Below, piece by piece: positions 1 to 5,447 of a DNA stretch of 5,447 nt. Origin of the DNA: an uncultured Porphyromonadaceae bacterium. Lineage in GTDB: Bacteria > Bacteroidota > Bacteroidia > Bacteroidales > CAMTPD01. Position 1 is the first letter of the stretch. The number at the start of each line of letters is the position of its first letter. Under the pieces are notes generated by a model, which was given only the letters and a program-made list of their open reading frames with translations, searched no databases and was not told the origin of the DNA. The DNA lies in assembly GCA_947074265.1 (NCBI GenBank), contig CAMTPD010000147.1, positions 1-5,447 of the forward strand, written 5' to 3'. The position numbers were made by a program, and so were the translations under genes.

Positions 1-384
1 GAAATAATTAGGAAATGCATTAACCCAAAATTTCACCTCCCCATTCTCAAAAACAAATTGATTGGAACGTTTTATAATTGGAAATTCATCAGGCCCATTG
101 CCTTTTCGTAAGACAGAAGTTAAAAGATTATTCGTGTTTAAACTAAAGATTGAAATCATTTTCTCTTCTTTATGCCGAATTAATATAAGGAAAGTGTCTA
201 TTGCTATTATATTCTGTGGAAATATTAAATCAATAGGTCTAATGCTCGATTCCAAATAGAAACTATCAGTTTTCACTAAACTAAACTCAATATCAGGCTT
301 ATTAATCTTATTTTTACCAACACAAGAAGATAAACCAATACATAATATTAAAATATTAAATATATAACTCATTATTCTTTTCAT
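1..384 (-). CDS. Six-bladed beta-propeller lipoprotein (BF3164/TolB-like type), N-terminal part only
   Basis: The reading frame is open from the ATG at 384 to the window edge: 128 codons with no stop, so the C-terminus is missing. Residues 1-20 form a lipoprotein signal peptide (KR near the start, then a hydrophobic stretch), with the lipobox LSSC placing the lipidated cysteine at residue 21. A second in-frame ATG at codon 5 would give the same mature protein. After the signal come short beta-strand-like segments (IAIDTFLIL, MISIFSLNT) and the motif GNGPDEF at about residues 95-101. A GxGPxEF turn after the first blade is typical of the Bacteroidales BF3164-like and DUF5128 six-bladed propeller lipoproteins, which are usually about 350-400 aa. 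That family often lies beside NVEALA peptide genes, as here. Biochemical role unknown; the envelope location is inferred from the lipobox. Family assignment is from motif and context, not a search. Confidence 0.8.
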   Translation of the reverse strand, partial: MKRIMSYIFNILILCIGLSSCVGKNKINKPDIEFSLVKTDSFYLESSIRPIDLIFPQNIIAIDTFLILIRHKEEKMISIFSLNTNNLLTSVLRKGNGPDEFPIIKRSNQFVFENGEVKFWVNAFPNYF

Positions 385-461
385 TCTACAATTATTTTGT
401 TAGTCCAACTATAGTACACATTTATAACTTGCAAGTTCTTATAAAGAAAGAAGACATATTT

Positions 462-561
462 AAGAACTGAAGAATATACATTGCCTGCAAAATAACAATA
501 AGAAAATAAATCTAATTCAAGAAGATTTCAATCTTAATAAATGTAATACTCTTCAGTTCTT
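462..561 (-). repeat. Imperfect 21-bp inverted repeat enclosing a small hairpin
   Basis: Bases 462-477 and 546-561 are reverse complements at 15 of 16 positions. The single mismatch (474 with 549) becomes a G-U wobble in minus-strand RNA, the direction of the neighbouring genes. After a one-base bulge the pairing continues as 478-482 with 540-544. Inside the loop, AAGAT at 522-526 can pair with ATCTT at 531-535. The 3' arm has a competitor: 461-468 also pairs perfectly with 434-441. The RNA upstream of the lipoprotein start could therefore adopt two mutually exclusive folds. Alternatively it is a small MITE-like insertion with about 21-bp terminal inverted repeats. No clear target-site duplication is visible. 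Confidence 0.5.
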
Positions 562-624
562 TTTTAACTATCCTGTCTATCGATACAATAAGCTACCTAC
601 CAATCGACTATAATCAAAATATAG

Positions 625-632
625 CAAATCTA
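625..632 (-). promoter_or_regulatory. Possible -7 box (TAGATTTG) upstream of the propeller lipoprotein
   Basis: The minus strand reads TAGATTTG, matching the Bacteroidetes TAnnTTTG -7 consensus, about 240 nt before the lipoprotein ATG. No TTTG lies at the usual 19-21 base distance; the nearest resemblance is ATTG with a 22-base gap. The same octamer occurs upstream of the NVEALA gene. Without a -33 element this is only a weak candidate. Confidence 0.25.
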
Positions 633-737
633 ACATTTAAAACAAAACAATCAGCAATAATTACCTATTACATTTTTCAAGTGATAATTACAACAAATAG
701 CTTTATAGTTACTCATTTTATCGCACACTCTGACAAT

Positions 738-1070
738 CTAGTTTTTTTGCACATAACATTTAAACTTTCTGGCACTTTGAGCGGGTGGGTCATATGAAAC
801 TGAACCACATTCATAATAAACTCCTGTTTCATAATTAGGATCACATGACACATAAACATTATTGTCATTTAGCGCTGGATCAAATCGAGCATAACAATCC
901 TTTATCACAACTCCACCTGGGCCTATTTCTCCATCATTGGCTAAAGCTTCAACATTAGCTAGTGCAAGATCTGATAGTTTTACTTCGTTTGAATTATTAA
1001 ATGCATTGATTCCTGAGAATAATGCTACTGCCGCAAATGCCGCGGCTGCGATAAACTTCTTTGCTCTCAT
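738..1070 (-). CDS. NVEALA-family secreted peptide, 110 aa, four cysteines
   Basis: A small exported protein of the NVEALA family (Pfam PF14055 type). Residues 1-23 are a Sec signal peptide: RAKK, an Ala-rich hydrophobic core, and a plausible cleavage after the alanine of GINA. Residues 30-44 carry the family hallmark KLSDLALANVEALA. The segment after it contains C59, C76, C88 and C105, spaced 16-11-16 residues apart, in a Tyr/Asp/Asn-rich background suited to two disulfide bonds outside the cytoplasm. The length is typical of the family. The ATG at 1070 is the only sensible start, because the signal peptide begins there. It lies between a thioredoxin-like/DUF1573 lipoprotein and a propeller lipoprotein, an arrangement I associate with Bacteroidales. 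No molecular function is established to my knowledge. Whether NVEALA is a second processing site is inference. Confidence 0.92.
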   Translation of the reverse strand: MRAKKFIAAAAFAAVALFSGINAFNNSNEVKLSDLALANVEALANDGEIGPGGVVIKDCYARFDPALNDNNVYVSCDPNYETGVYYECGSVSYDPPAQSARKFKCYVQKN

Positions 1071-1149
1071 TTTATTATTTGTTTTATGAGATTTGTAATC
1101 TTATTTGTTATAAGGTTGTTGAGTACACGCAGATACTCTTGTATGGATC

Positions 1150-1157
1150 CAAATCTA
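1150..1157 (-). promoter_or_regulatory. Possible -7 box (TAGATTTG) upstream of the NVEALA gene
   Basis: The minus strand reads TAGATTTG, a full match to TAnnTTTG, about 80 nt before the NVEALA ATG. That would give a leader of about 75 nt. No TTTG is found 19-21 bases upstream, so the match is partial. The 237-nt gap after the DUF1573 gene leaves room for an independent promoter. Confidence 0.3.
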
Positions 1158-1243
1158 TTTGCAGTCCAATAATTTGTTTGTACTTTTACATCGGACTTTT
1201 AACCTCCTTTCTTTTTAGTGTGGGAGCGTAAAGGACTTAAGGG

Positions 1244-1282
1244 GTTTCCTGAATTTGATTTGCAAGGTCGTGATTCGGAAAC
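1244..1282. repeat. Small inverted repeat downstream of the DUF1573 gene
   Basis: GTTTCC-T-GAAT (1244-1254) pairs with ATTCGGAAAC (1273-1282): 10 base pairs, one bulged T and an 18-base loop. It lies 26 nt after the DUF1573 stop codon. On the minus strand it is not followed by a U-run; the T-rich stretch is on the plus side. It could slow or protect the end of the DUF1573 message, but I would not call it a terminator. Confidence 0.3.
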
Positions 1283-1307
1283 TCCTTTTCTTTATTTTAC
1301 TTCCCGG

Positions 1308-2171
1308 TTATTTTACAACTCCTGTAAACTGTAGCGTTACCGACTCTTCGGGGATATTGCCATAAAGAGTAAGCGTTCGCAAGAAGTCTCCTTCTTTATC
1401 TGCTTTGTAGCGCATCGTTATTTCATCTTCCTTACCGACTTCTAACAGAGTCCACTCCGCAAAACCTTCAGTACAATCACAAGAAGAGATAATATCTTTT
1501 AAGCGAAACACAGAACTTCCGCTATTTCTTAGTTTGATTTGTCTTTCGATGGTATCTCCCAATTGAATAGTTCCAAGGTCATACTCAACGGTTTCAAATA
1601 TCAACTGTGTTTCAGGAAGCTTATCTTCTGTCTGCATTCCCGATATTTCCTTTATATAAAGATCTTTTACTGTAGGATTGAGGACTGGATTACCAATCAC
1701 TAGCACTTTATTGTCTTTATCGAGTAAAAATGTATGAAAGCTTGAATTATCAGGAAGGGGATTGATCCTTACAAAATCGGTATTGCGATCTAAATATATG
1801 GGGTGATCGAAGTCATCAGCCTTTACCATGGATCTAATTTTCTCATAATCTGATGACTGAAATATAAAGATATATGAAACAGTCTCATTGGTCAATGAAT
1901 CTGTATACGCCTTTAGTTCTTTCCAACGATTCAATTGAAGTTTACACCTTGTACAACCTACCGAATCAATATAGATAAGCACTTTGTTTTGCGCCTCTTG
2001 AAACGGATAGTCTACAACTTCTTCCGCATAACGGGCAAACTGCATTGCTTCGGGAAAAACAATCTCTCTGTCTTGCCAATACGCAACAAGCTCTTTCAGC
2101 TCTGCTTTTGGATCTTGCTTACAAGCTGTAAACAAGAGCATGGTTATTAATAGGGTTAATTCTTTTTTCAT
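1308..2171 (-). CDS. Lipoprotein with thioredoxin-like CxxC domain and C-terminal DUF1573 domain
   Basis: This is a 287-aa predicted lipoprotein. I start it at the ATG at 2171, not the upstream in-frame ATG at 2258, because a standard signal peptide begins there (MKKELTLLITMLLFTAC) with the lipidated cysteine at residue 17. Residues ~60-165 look thioredoxin-like: a strand VLIYIDS runs into GCTRCKL, with the CxxC pair at C73 and C76, and a later strand-turn-strand FHTFLLDKDNKVLVIG. Residues ~189-287 match DUF1573 (PF07610): YDLGTIQLGDT, then LRNSGSS, then SCDCT at 230-234, and a beta-rich end. The family more often has SCGCT there. Likely placement is the periplasmic or surface side of the envelope, with a possible thiol-disulfide role that would suit the four-cysteine NVEALA peptide next door; this role is inference. 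It is probably the first gene of the unit, with a good promoter at 2291-2322. Confidence 0.9.
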   Translation of the reverse strand: MKKELTLLITMLLFTACKQDPKAELKELVAYWQDREIVFPEAMQFARYAEEVVDYPFQEAQNKVLIYIDSVGCTRCKLQLNRWKELKAYTDSLTNETVSYIFIFQSSDYEKIRSMVKADDFDHPIYLDRNTDFVRINPLPDNSSFHTFLLDKDNKVLVIGNPVLNPTVKDLYIKEISGMQTEDKLPETQLIFETVEYDLGTIQLGDTIERQIKLRNSGSSVFRLKDIISSCDCTEGFAEWTLLEVGKEDEITMRYKADKEGDFLRTLTLYGNIPEESVTLQFTGVVK

Positions 2172-2285
2172 TTTCTTAGATTGAAATTTAAACAGTTCTT
2201 TTCTTTTATTTGCAACGAAGTAAAAAAAAAAAAACATTTCTAGCCAAACATAATGCAAAATATTTTCAAATAAAGCGCATATTTA
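2172..2285 (-). other. 5' leader of the DUF1573 lipoprotein gene with a 13-base T tract
   Basis: From the promoter position, transcription should start near 2285, giving a leader of about 114 nt. The leader contains a run of 13 T on the coding (minus) strand at 2222-2234. Two ATGs (2258 and 2237) are in frame with the lipoprotein, and the second sits directly before the T-run. A product started there would have 29 or 22 extra residues ahead of the signal peptide, which would be unusual. The true start is therefore taken as 2171, preceded only by A-rich sequence without a clear Shine-Dalgarno, as is normal in Bacteroidetes. Confidence 0.5.
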
Positions 2286-2290
2286 ATTAA

Positions 2291-2322
2291 CAAAACTAGC
2301 ATAACCTCGCGTTTTTAACAAA
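2291..2322 (-). promoter_or_regulatory. Bacteroidetes-type promoter for the DUF1573 lipoprotein gene
   Basis: On the minus strand TTTG (2322-2319) is followed after exactly 20 bases by TAGTTTTG (2298-2291). This matches the established primary sigma factor consensus of Bacteroidetes (-33 TTTG, 19-21 bases, -7 TAnnTTTG). It lies about 120 bases before the chosen start codon. A second TAnnTTTG-like octamer at 2252-2245 has its nearest TTTG only 14 bases away and is less likely. Confidence 0.75.
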
Positions 2323-2449
2323 AGCAAATTATTATATCTACTTTAAGTTGAAAGACAAAGTACTAAATCTCCAAGAACAAAAGACATTTCATTAGAATTT
2401 ACACTAAGCTTAAATTTAATAAAAACTCAGAATAGCTTTCACAAGGATA

Positions 2450-2889
2450 ATTTTTGGTATTTATGGGTATTTCGTGCTCTAGATTGGAGGAATGGGCTGA
2501 TTTTTCGGGTTCGGAAAACAGGGTTTTCGTATCGGGGAGCGGGGAGCTATATCGGTATGCTGGGGGATCTTTACTATAAAAATGGGGAATCTGAGTAAAA
2601 AGCATGCTTGGTTGGGGTAAATACCTTACTTGGTTTGCAAAAAAAGCTTGTTTGGTTCTTGAAAAAAGGTCGTTTACTTCTCGGAAAGAGCAAATTAGGT
2701 TTTCGAGGTGGGGATTTTGAGTGTTGGTGAAGCGTATTTGAGGTATTCGGGGAGACTTTTTTCAGTCACCACGAATAGTGTTTTCATTCATAGTGAAGAG
2801 TGCGCGCAATCATAACGAAGAGTGAAAACACTCTTCGGGGAAAACGAAAAACGTTTTCATGCATAACGCAAAGGGTATTGGCAAGAACT
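2450..2889. repeat. Degenerate 22-base tandem repeat (intergenic minisatellite), about 20 units
   Basis: Cutting the sequence every 22 bases from 2450 gives 20 contiguous units that line up without gaps. By hand count, unit position 9 is T in 19 of 20 and position 14 is a purine in 19 of 20. Pairs of units match far above the 5-6 of 22 expected by chance: 2626 vs 2648, 2648 vs 2670, 2758 vs 2780, 2780 vs 2802 and 2516 vs 2692 all at 15; 2450 vs 2736 and 2824 vs 2846 at 14. The unit is G/T-rich on the plus strand, often TTTTC or TTGG near the start and GAA(A/G)AG near the end. The phase is lost after 2889. Units abut with no spacers and differ from each other, unlike CRISPR. The 22-base period rules out a coding repeat. 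The layout resembles the 23-base repeats in P. gingivalis 'BrickBuilt' MITEs; homology is not shown. Confidence 0.75.
2777..2858. repeat. Cluster of perfect hairpins at the right end of the 22-base array
   Basis: CGAAGAGTG (2816-2824) and CACTCTTCG (2829-2837) form a perfect 9-bp stem with an AAAA loop. Two bases later GAAAACG (2840-2846) and CGTTTTC (2852-2858) form a perfect 7-bp stem with an AAAAA loop. AGTGTTTTCA (2777-2786) also pairs perfectly with 2823-2832, competing with the first hairpin. Such stems can form in RNA from either strand or in cruciform DNA. None is followed by a clear T-run, so I do not call a terminator. Confidence 0.6.
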
Positions 2890-3328
2890 CTGTGCGTCAA
2901 CGCCGTGAGCGGCTTCCGCCTGTATGATTACTCGCCTCTCTCCTGCTCCATGCTACTGTGGCGGAGTTGAGTTTTGCAGGGTGTTGCTCGAAGGGAAATC
3001 TTGTGATCGATTTGACACGTCATTTTGAAGTTGTCGGTAAGGCTGCAGGGATTGTGTTACGACAATAGGCGTTTCTGGCGGCAATCTGTCAGATTCTTTT
3101 TTGTCGGAAAAAAAGAGCATCCGGAGCAAAACGGGGCTTTTATGTGCATCTCAACGGCTTTCTCGGTAGATCTGAAAATCAACCATTATAACGGAAAATA
3201 TTCTATCAGAAACGGGCTTATAGACTTTCCTCTAAATTAAAACTGTCTATAAACACGCTTTGATGTTGTTTATAAATCCGCTGCTAAAATGCTTAGCGCA
3301 TGTATGAGGTTACCTTGCTCTAATGGAC
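2890..3328. other. 439-nt intergenic stretch with no supported gene
   Basis: The first half (2890-3020) is richer in G+C than the left side of the window and leaves the 22-base phase. The rest returns to AT-rich sequence. A plus-strand frame of 71 codons (3025-3240) has no recognisable domain, signal or upstream promoter, and I do not accept it as a gene. A 7-bp A/T stem (3096-3102 with 3109-3115) and the hairpins at 3218-3274 are the only structures seen. No tRNA or known RNA was recognised. The stretch could be the flank of a mobile element that carries the repeat array, or decayed sequence. Confidence 0.5.
3218..3274 (-). terminator. Possible weak terminator downstream of gshAB, with overlapping hairpins
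   Basis: On the minus strand, 3274-3267 and 3255-3248 form an 8-bp stem (TATAAACA/TGTTTATA) with an 11-base loop, 55 nt after the gshAB stop. It is followed by GACAGTTTTAATTT, a U-rich but interrupted tail. A second perfect 8-bp stem, 3218-3225 with 3245-3252, shares bases 3248-3252, so the two cannot form together. The stems are AT-rich, so termination would be weak. Confidence 0.35.
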
Positions 3329-5447
3329 TTAAAAGCCTAGTGCCGCAAGGATTTTATCATTCAAATGTCTGTTGATTCCTTTGTAGGGATAACAGTGAAT
3401 GTGAATGGCGGGATTGAAGTTCATTTCAATGATAGCGTAATTTATTTCATCTGCCGGTGCCGTAATATCGGGAATCATCATATCAAGTCCGGTAATGCGC
3501 ACGTGCATTGCTTTGCCCGCCTCAGCTGCAATTGCTTTGTACGAAGGATGAATCTCGTCGGTAAAGTCGATGCTGTCGCCACCGGTACTGATGTTGGAGT
3601 TCTCACGCAGATAAACCACTTCGCGCATCCCCGGCACGCTATCAAAGGTAAACCCTTGCTGCTTGAGGAAAAGCTCTTCTTCACGACCTTTGCGAATTTT
3701 CTCGAGCGGCGTGCGATAGCCTTTGCCGCGCAACGGATCTTCATTCTTTCGGTCAATCAATTCGGAAATGGTAAACACGCCGTTGCCCACTACGTTTGCC
3801 GGAACACGGTGCAAGATACCCACCACTTCGTTGTCTATTAAGAAGAAGCGGAATTCACGGCCCGCGACAAACTCTTCGATCAAGATGGTATTGTCGTGTT
3901 CGAAAGCAATTTGCAAGCCTGTTGCAAAGTCTTCCCGGTCTTCATTCACTTTAAGGATGGAGATGCCCAACCCAAAATTGGTAGACTTCGGTTTGATCAC
4001 GATTGCTTTGCCTCGGAAGTATTCGAAGTCGAGCAAAGCATCGTCTGCCGAATAATACTCGCGACCACGCGGTGTACGTATGCCCGCTTTGTCGAGTACC
4101 TTTTTCGTAACCACCTTGTTCTCCATCATCAATACCGAAACGTAGTTATCGAGCGACGTCTTGGTAGCCTGCATTACATATTCTTCTTTCGTGTGGTTAT
4201 ACAGGCGCACGAAGTTTTCTTTTCGGTCTACAATTTCGAAACAAACGCCTTTGAGCAAGGCTGCTTTGAGTAGTAACTGGGTAGACATCTCCATGTCTTC
4301 GAGGCCGAAGAAACGGTATCCCTCGCGAGCGGTTTGTTGGCGGTGCTCTTCGGCTTTCTTCATGTGGAAAGCCATAAAGCCGTCTTGCTTGATTGCCTTG
4401 AAAAGCTTTACACCGTCGCGCGATTCGGGTTCTTGCGCCAACTTGATGTTGTGCTCCATTTCGCTGCGGTACAAGTCGTTTTTCAACACACCGTATGCAT
4501 CGAGGACCGAAGCCATATCGTTGATGAGTTCGCGCGCGTCGTCGGCAATGGTTGTATGTTCCGAAACCTCGCACGGGAAACGACGCTTCAAACAACGCCC
4601 GTAGCACGAAGCATTGTCTTGCTTGCACGTTGCCTTGAATTGCTCTTCGGCATCGAAACGGGTGGTTTCTTCTTTGAGCAACGCATATATTAATAGCATG
4701 TGCGAAAAGTAGATGGCATATGAGGATACGCCCGACTTGGTGAACGGATCCAGATCGAGCAGTCGCACTTCGAGATACGAGGGTGCGCCGTGATCTTTTT
4801 CTAAGAACTTCATGCGCAACGGCAGGTAGAGTTCCTTGGTACTGTTGAGACGACCTTCTTCTACAATCGTAGCAATCTCACGCTCGTATGCCTCGATGCT
4901 GTAGTAATCGAGTACAAACTCTTCTTTGTTGCGATAGCCCAACGGTCCGGTACGAAGGCTGATGCTCACGCCGCACTTCATGGGTTGCTTTTCTCCGGTC
5001 TTTAAAGATACGACTTCGAAGCTATCTTCGGCCAGCGGCGACTCGCCATAGAGCCAAACCAGTATCCAGCGATAGCGCATAAAGTTGCGCACCATTTTCA
5101 GATACACCTGTTCGCGTACTTCTTTGATCGTATTCCCAAATGCGCCGGTTTGCAACAACGCCTCGAGCAACTCCTCGGGAAGCGAATAGTTGAAGTGAAT
5201 GCCTGAGATCAACTGACGGTGTTTGCCGTAAATGCGGGCAATGGTTTCGCGGTAGATCTCCAGTTCTTTATCTTGTTCGGTATAGCGGGCAATGGGAATC
5301 TCTTTCTCATCGGGCAAAAGCGGCGGAAGGCTTTGCGGCCACAGGTATTCGTCGCCAATGTGCTCGGTAACCACGTCCGGACGGTTTTCCTTAAAGCCAA
5401 GTGCTTCCGCTACGTCTGGTAGCGGTGGTTTTATCACTCCGTACTGC
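3329..5447 (-). CDS. gshAB: Bifunctional glutamate-cysteine ligase/glutathione synthetase, N-terminus cut by the window edge
   Basis: This cytosolic enzyme makes glutathione from Glu, Cys and Gly in two ATP-dependent steps. 705 residues are visible. The GTG at 5437 is not the start: the frame stays open to the edge, and IKP (visible residues 2-4 from that codon) aligns without gaps to the ITP of E. coli GshA, about residue 70. Some 65-70 residues are therefore missing and the full protein should be near 770 aa, normal for the fusion. Ligase domain, residues ~1-400 counted from 5437: GDEYLWPQS (28-36), SGIHFNYSLP (78-87), SLRTGPLGY (160-168), YLEVRLLDLDPF (221-232). ATP-grasp synthetase domain, ~430-702: KPKSTNFGLGI (482-492), EEFVAGREFRFF (521-532), NSNISTGGDSID (613-624), GLDMMIPD (650-657) and EMNFNPAIHIH (671-681). 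Four cysteines lie at 271-289 (C-x6-C-x3-C-x6-C). The C-terminus is intact, ending LAALGF. No frameshift is seen. Confidence 0.95.
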   Translation of the reverse strand, partial: QYGVIKPPLPDVAEALGFKENRPDVVTEHIGDEYLWPQSLPPLLPDEKEIPIARYTEQDKELEIYRETIARIYGKHRQLISGIHFNYSLPEELLEALLQTGAFGNTIKEVREQVYLKMVRNFMRYRWILVWLYGESPLAEDSFEVVSLKTGEKQPMKCGVSISLRTGPLGYRNKEEFVLDYYSIEAYEREIATIVEEGRLNSTKELYLPLRMKFLEKDHGAPSYLEVRLLDLDPFTKSGVSSYAIYFSHMLLIYALLKEETTRFDAEEQFKATCKQDNASCYGRCLKRRFPCEVSEHTTIADDARELINDMASVLDAYGVLKNDLYRSEMEHNIKLAQEPESRDGVKLFKAIKQDGFMAFHMKKAEEHRQQTAREGYRFFGLEDMEMSTQLLLKAALLKGVCFEIVDRKENFVRLYNHTKEEYVMQATKTSLDNYVSVLMMENKVVTKKVLDKAGIRTPRGREYYSADDALLDFEYFRGKAIVIKPKSTNFGLGISILKVNEDREDFATGLQIAFEHDNTILIEEFVAGREFRFFLIDNEVVGILHRVPANVVGNGVFTISELIDRKNEDPLRGKGYRTPLEKIRKGREEELFLKQQGFTFDSVPGMREVVYLRENSNISTGGDSIDFTDEIHPSYKAIAAEAGKAMHVRITGLDMMIPDITAPADEINYAIIEMNFNPAIHIHCYPYKGINRHLNDKILAALGF

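Larger units (their letters stand above)
385..737. other. 353-nt AT-rich gap between NVEALA gene and propeller lipoprotein
   Basis: No convincing gene is seen. On the minus strand the longest ATG-started frames I traced by eye are about 20 codons (for example 716 to 651). They lack a signal peptide or any NVEALA-like motif, so I do not call them. The gap contains a possible -7 promoter box at 625-632 and an imperfect inverted repeat at 462-561, listed separately. No strong intrinsic terminator follows the NVEALA stop codon. Readthrough from the NVEALA gene into the lipoprotein is therefore possible. Confidence 0.6.

Noticed and set aside
62..259. 65-codon plus-strand open frame
   Set aside because: It is antisense to the propeller lipoprotein, which has a clear lipobox and family motif in the opposite strand.
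651..716. 21-codon minus-strand frame just after the NVEALA gene, with three cysteines
   Set aside because: No hydrophobic signal or NVEALA motif and too short to distinguish from chance.
2399..2605. 68-codon minus-strand open frame
   Set aside because: Much of it overlaps the 22-base repeat array, it has no recognisable domain or signal peptide, and no good promoter precedes it. A chance frame in repetitive G-rich sequence explains it.
2534..2617. G-quadruplex from five runs of four or five G
   Set aside because: The loops between most runs are about 17 or more bases, too long for a canonical quadruplex. The runs mostly follow the repeat composition.
2602..2889. CRISPR array
   Set aside because: Repeats abut without spacers, are strongly diverged and have a 22-base period; no cas genes are present.
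3025..3240. 71-codon plus-strand open frame
   Set aside because: Opposite in direction to every real gene here, no domain or signal that I recognise, no promoter or terminator, and its 3' end runs into the hairpin region. It might be a decayed remnant but cannot be supported as a gene.
3365..4693. Several open frames of 92-158 codons on both strands
   Set aside because: They overlap gshAB, whose frame is confirmed by conserved motifs along its whole length; these are shadow frames in a moderately GC-rich gene.
5435..5437. GTG as the start codon of gshAB
   Set aside because: The frame continues upstream to the edge (residues QYG), and the alignment with E. coli GshA shows that the conserved N-terminal part is still to come.

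Overview
The window looks like a chromosomal segment from a gut-type Bacteroidales bacterium (Bacteroides, Parabacteroides or a close relative). The evidence is a NVEALA-family secreted peptide, a thioredoxin-like/DUF1573 lipoprotein, a six-bladed beta-propeller lipoprotein with the GxGPxEF signature, a fused glutathione-synthesis enzyme, and a Bacteroidetes-type promoter (TTTG, 20 bases, TAnnTTTG). All four recognisable genes read on the minus strand, so the order of transcription is right to left. The left part is AT-rich; the gshAB gene and the stretch just before it are richer in G+C.

Right side (3329-5447): the 3' ~90% of gshAB, a bifunctional glutamate-cysteine ligase/glutathione synthetase. 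Its first ~65-70 residues lie beyond the right edge. A weak AT-rich hairpin downstream may terminate it.

Middle (2172-3328): about 1.15 kb without a convincing gene. From about 2450 to 2889 it holds a degenerate but clearly phased tandem repeat with a 22-base unit and no spacers, roughly 20 units. It contains small perfect hairpins near its right end. The period is not a multiple of three, so it is not a coding repeat. It resembles the minisatellite-bearing MITEs ('BrickBuilt') of Porphyromonas gingivalis in architecture. It is the least ordinary item here.

Left side (1-2322): a strong promoter at 2291-2322 precedes a lipoprotein with a CxxC thioredoxin-like domain and a C-terminal DUF1573 domain. 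Next come a NVEALA peptide with four evenly placed cysteines, and then the start of a beta-propeller lipoprotein cut by the left edge. This looks like a small cell-envelope module: a secreted, probably disulfide-bonded peptide between two surface or periplasmic lipoproteins. Its function is not known to me. The gaps (237 and 353 nt) are long for a tight operon and hold candidate secondary promoter elements and a 100-nt imperfect inverted repeat that may be a regulatory RNA structure or a tiny mobile element.
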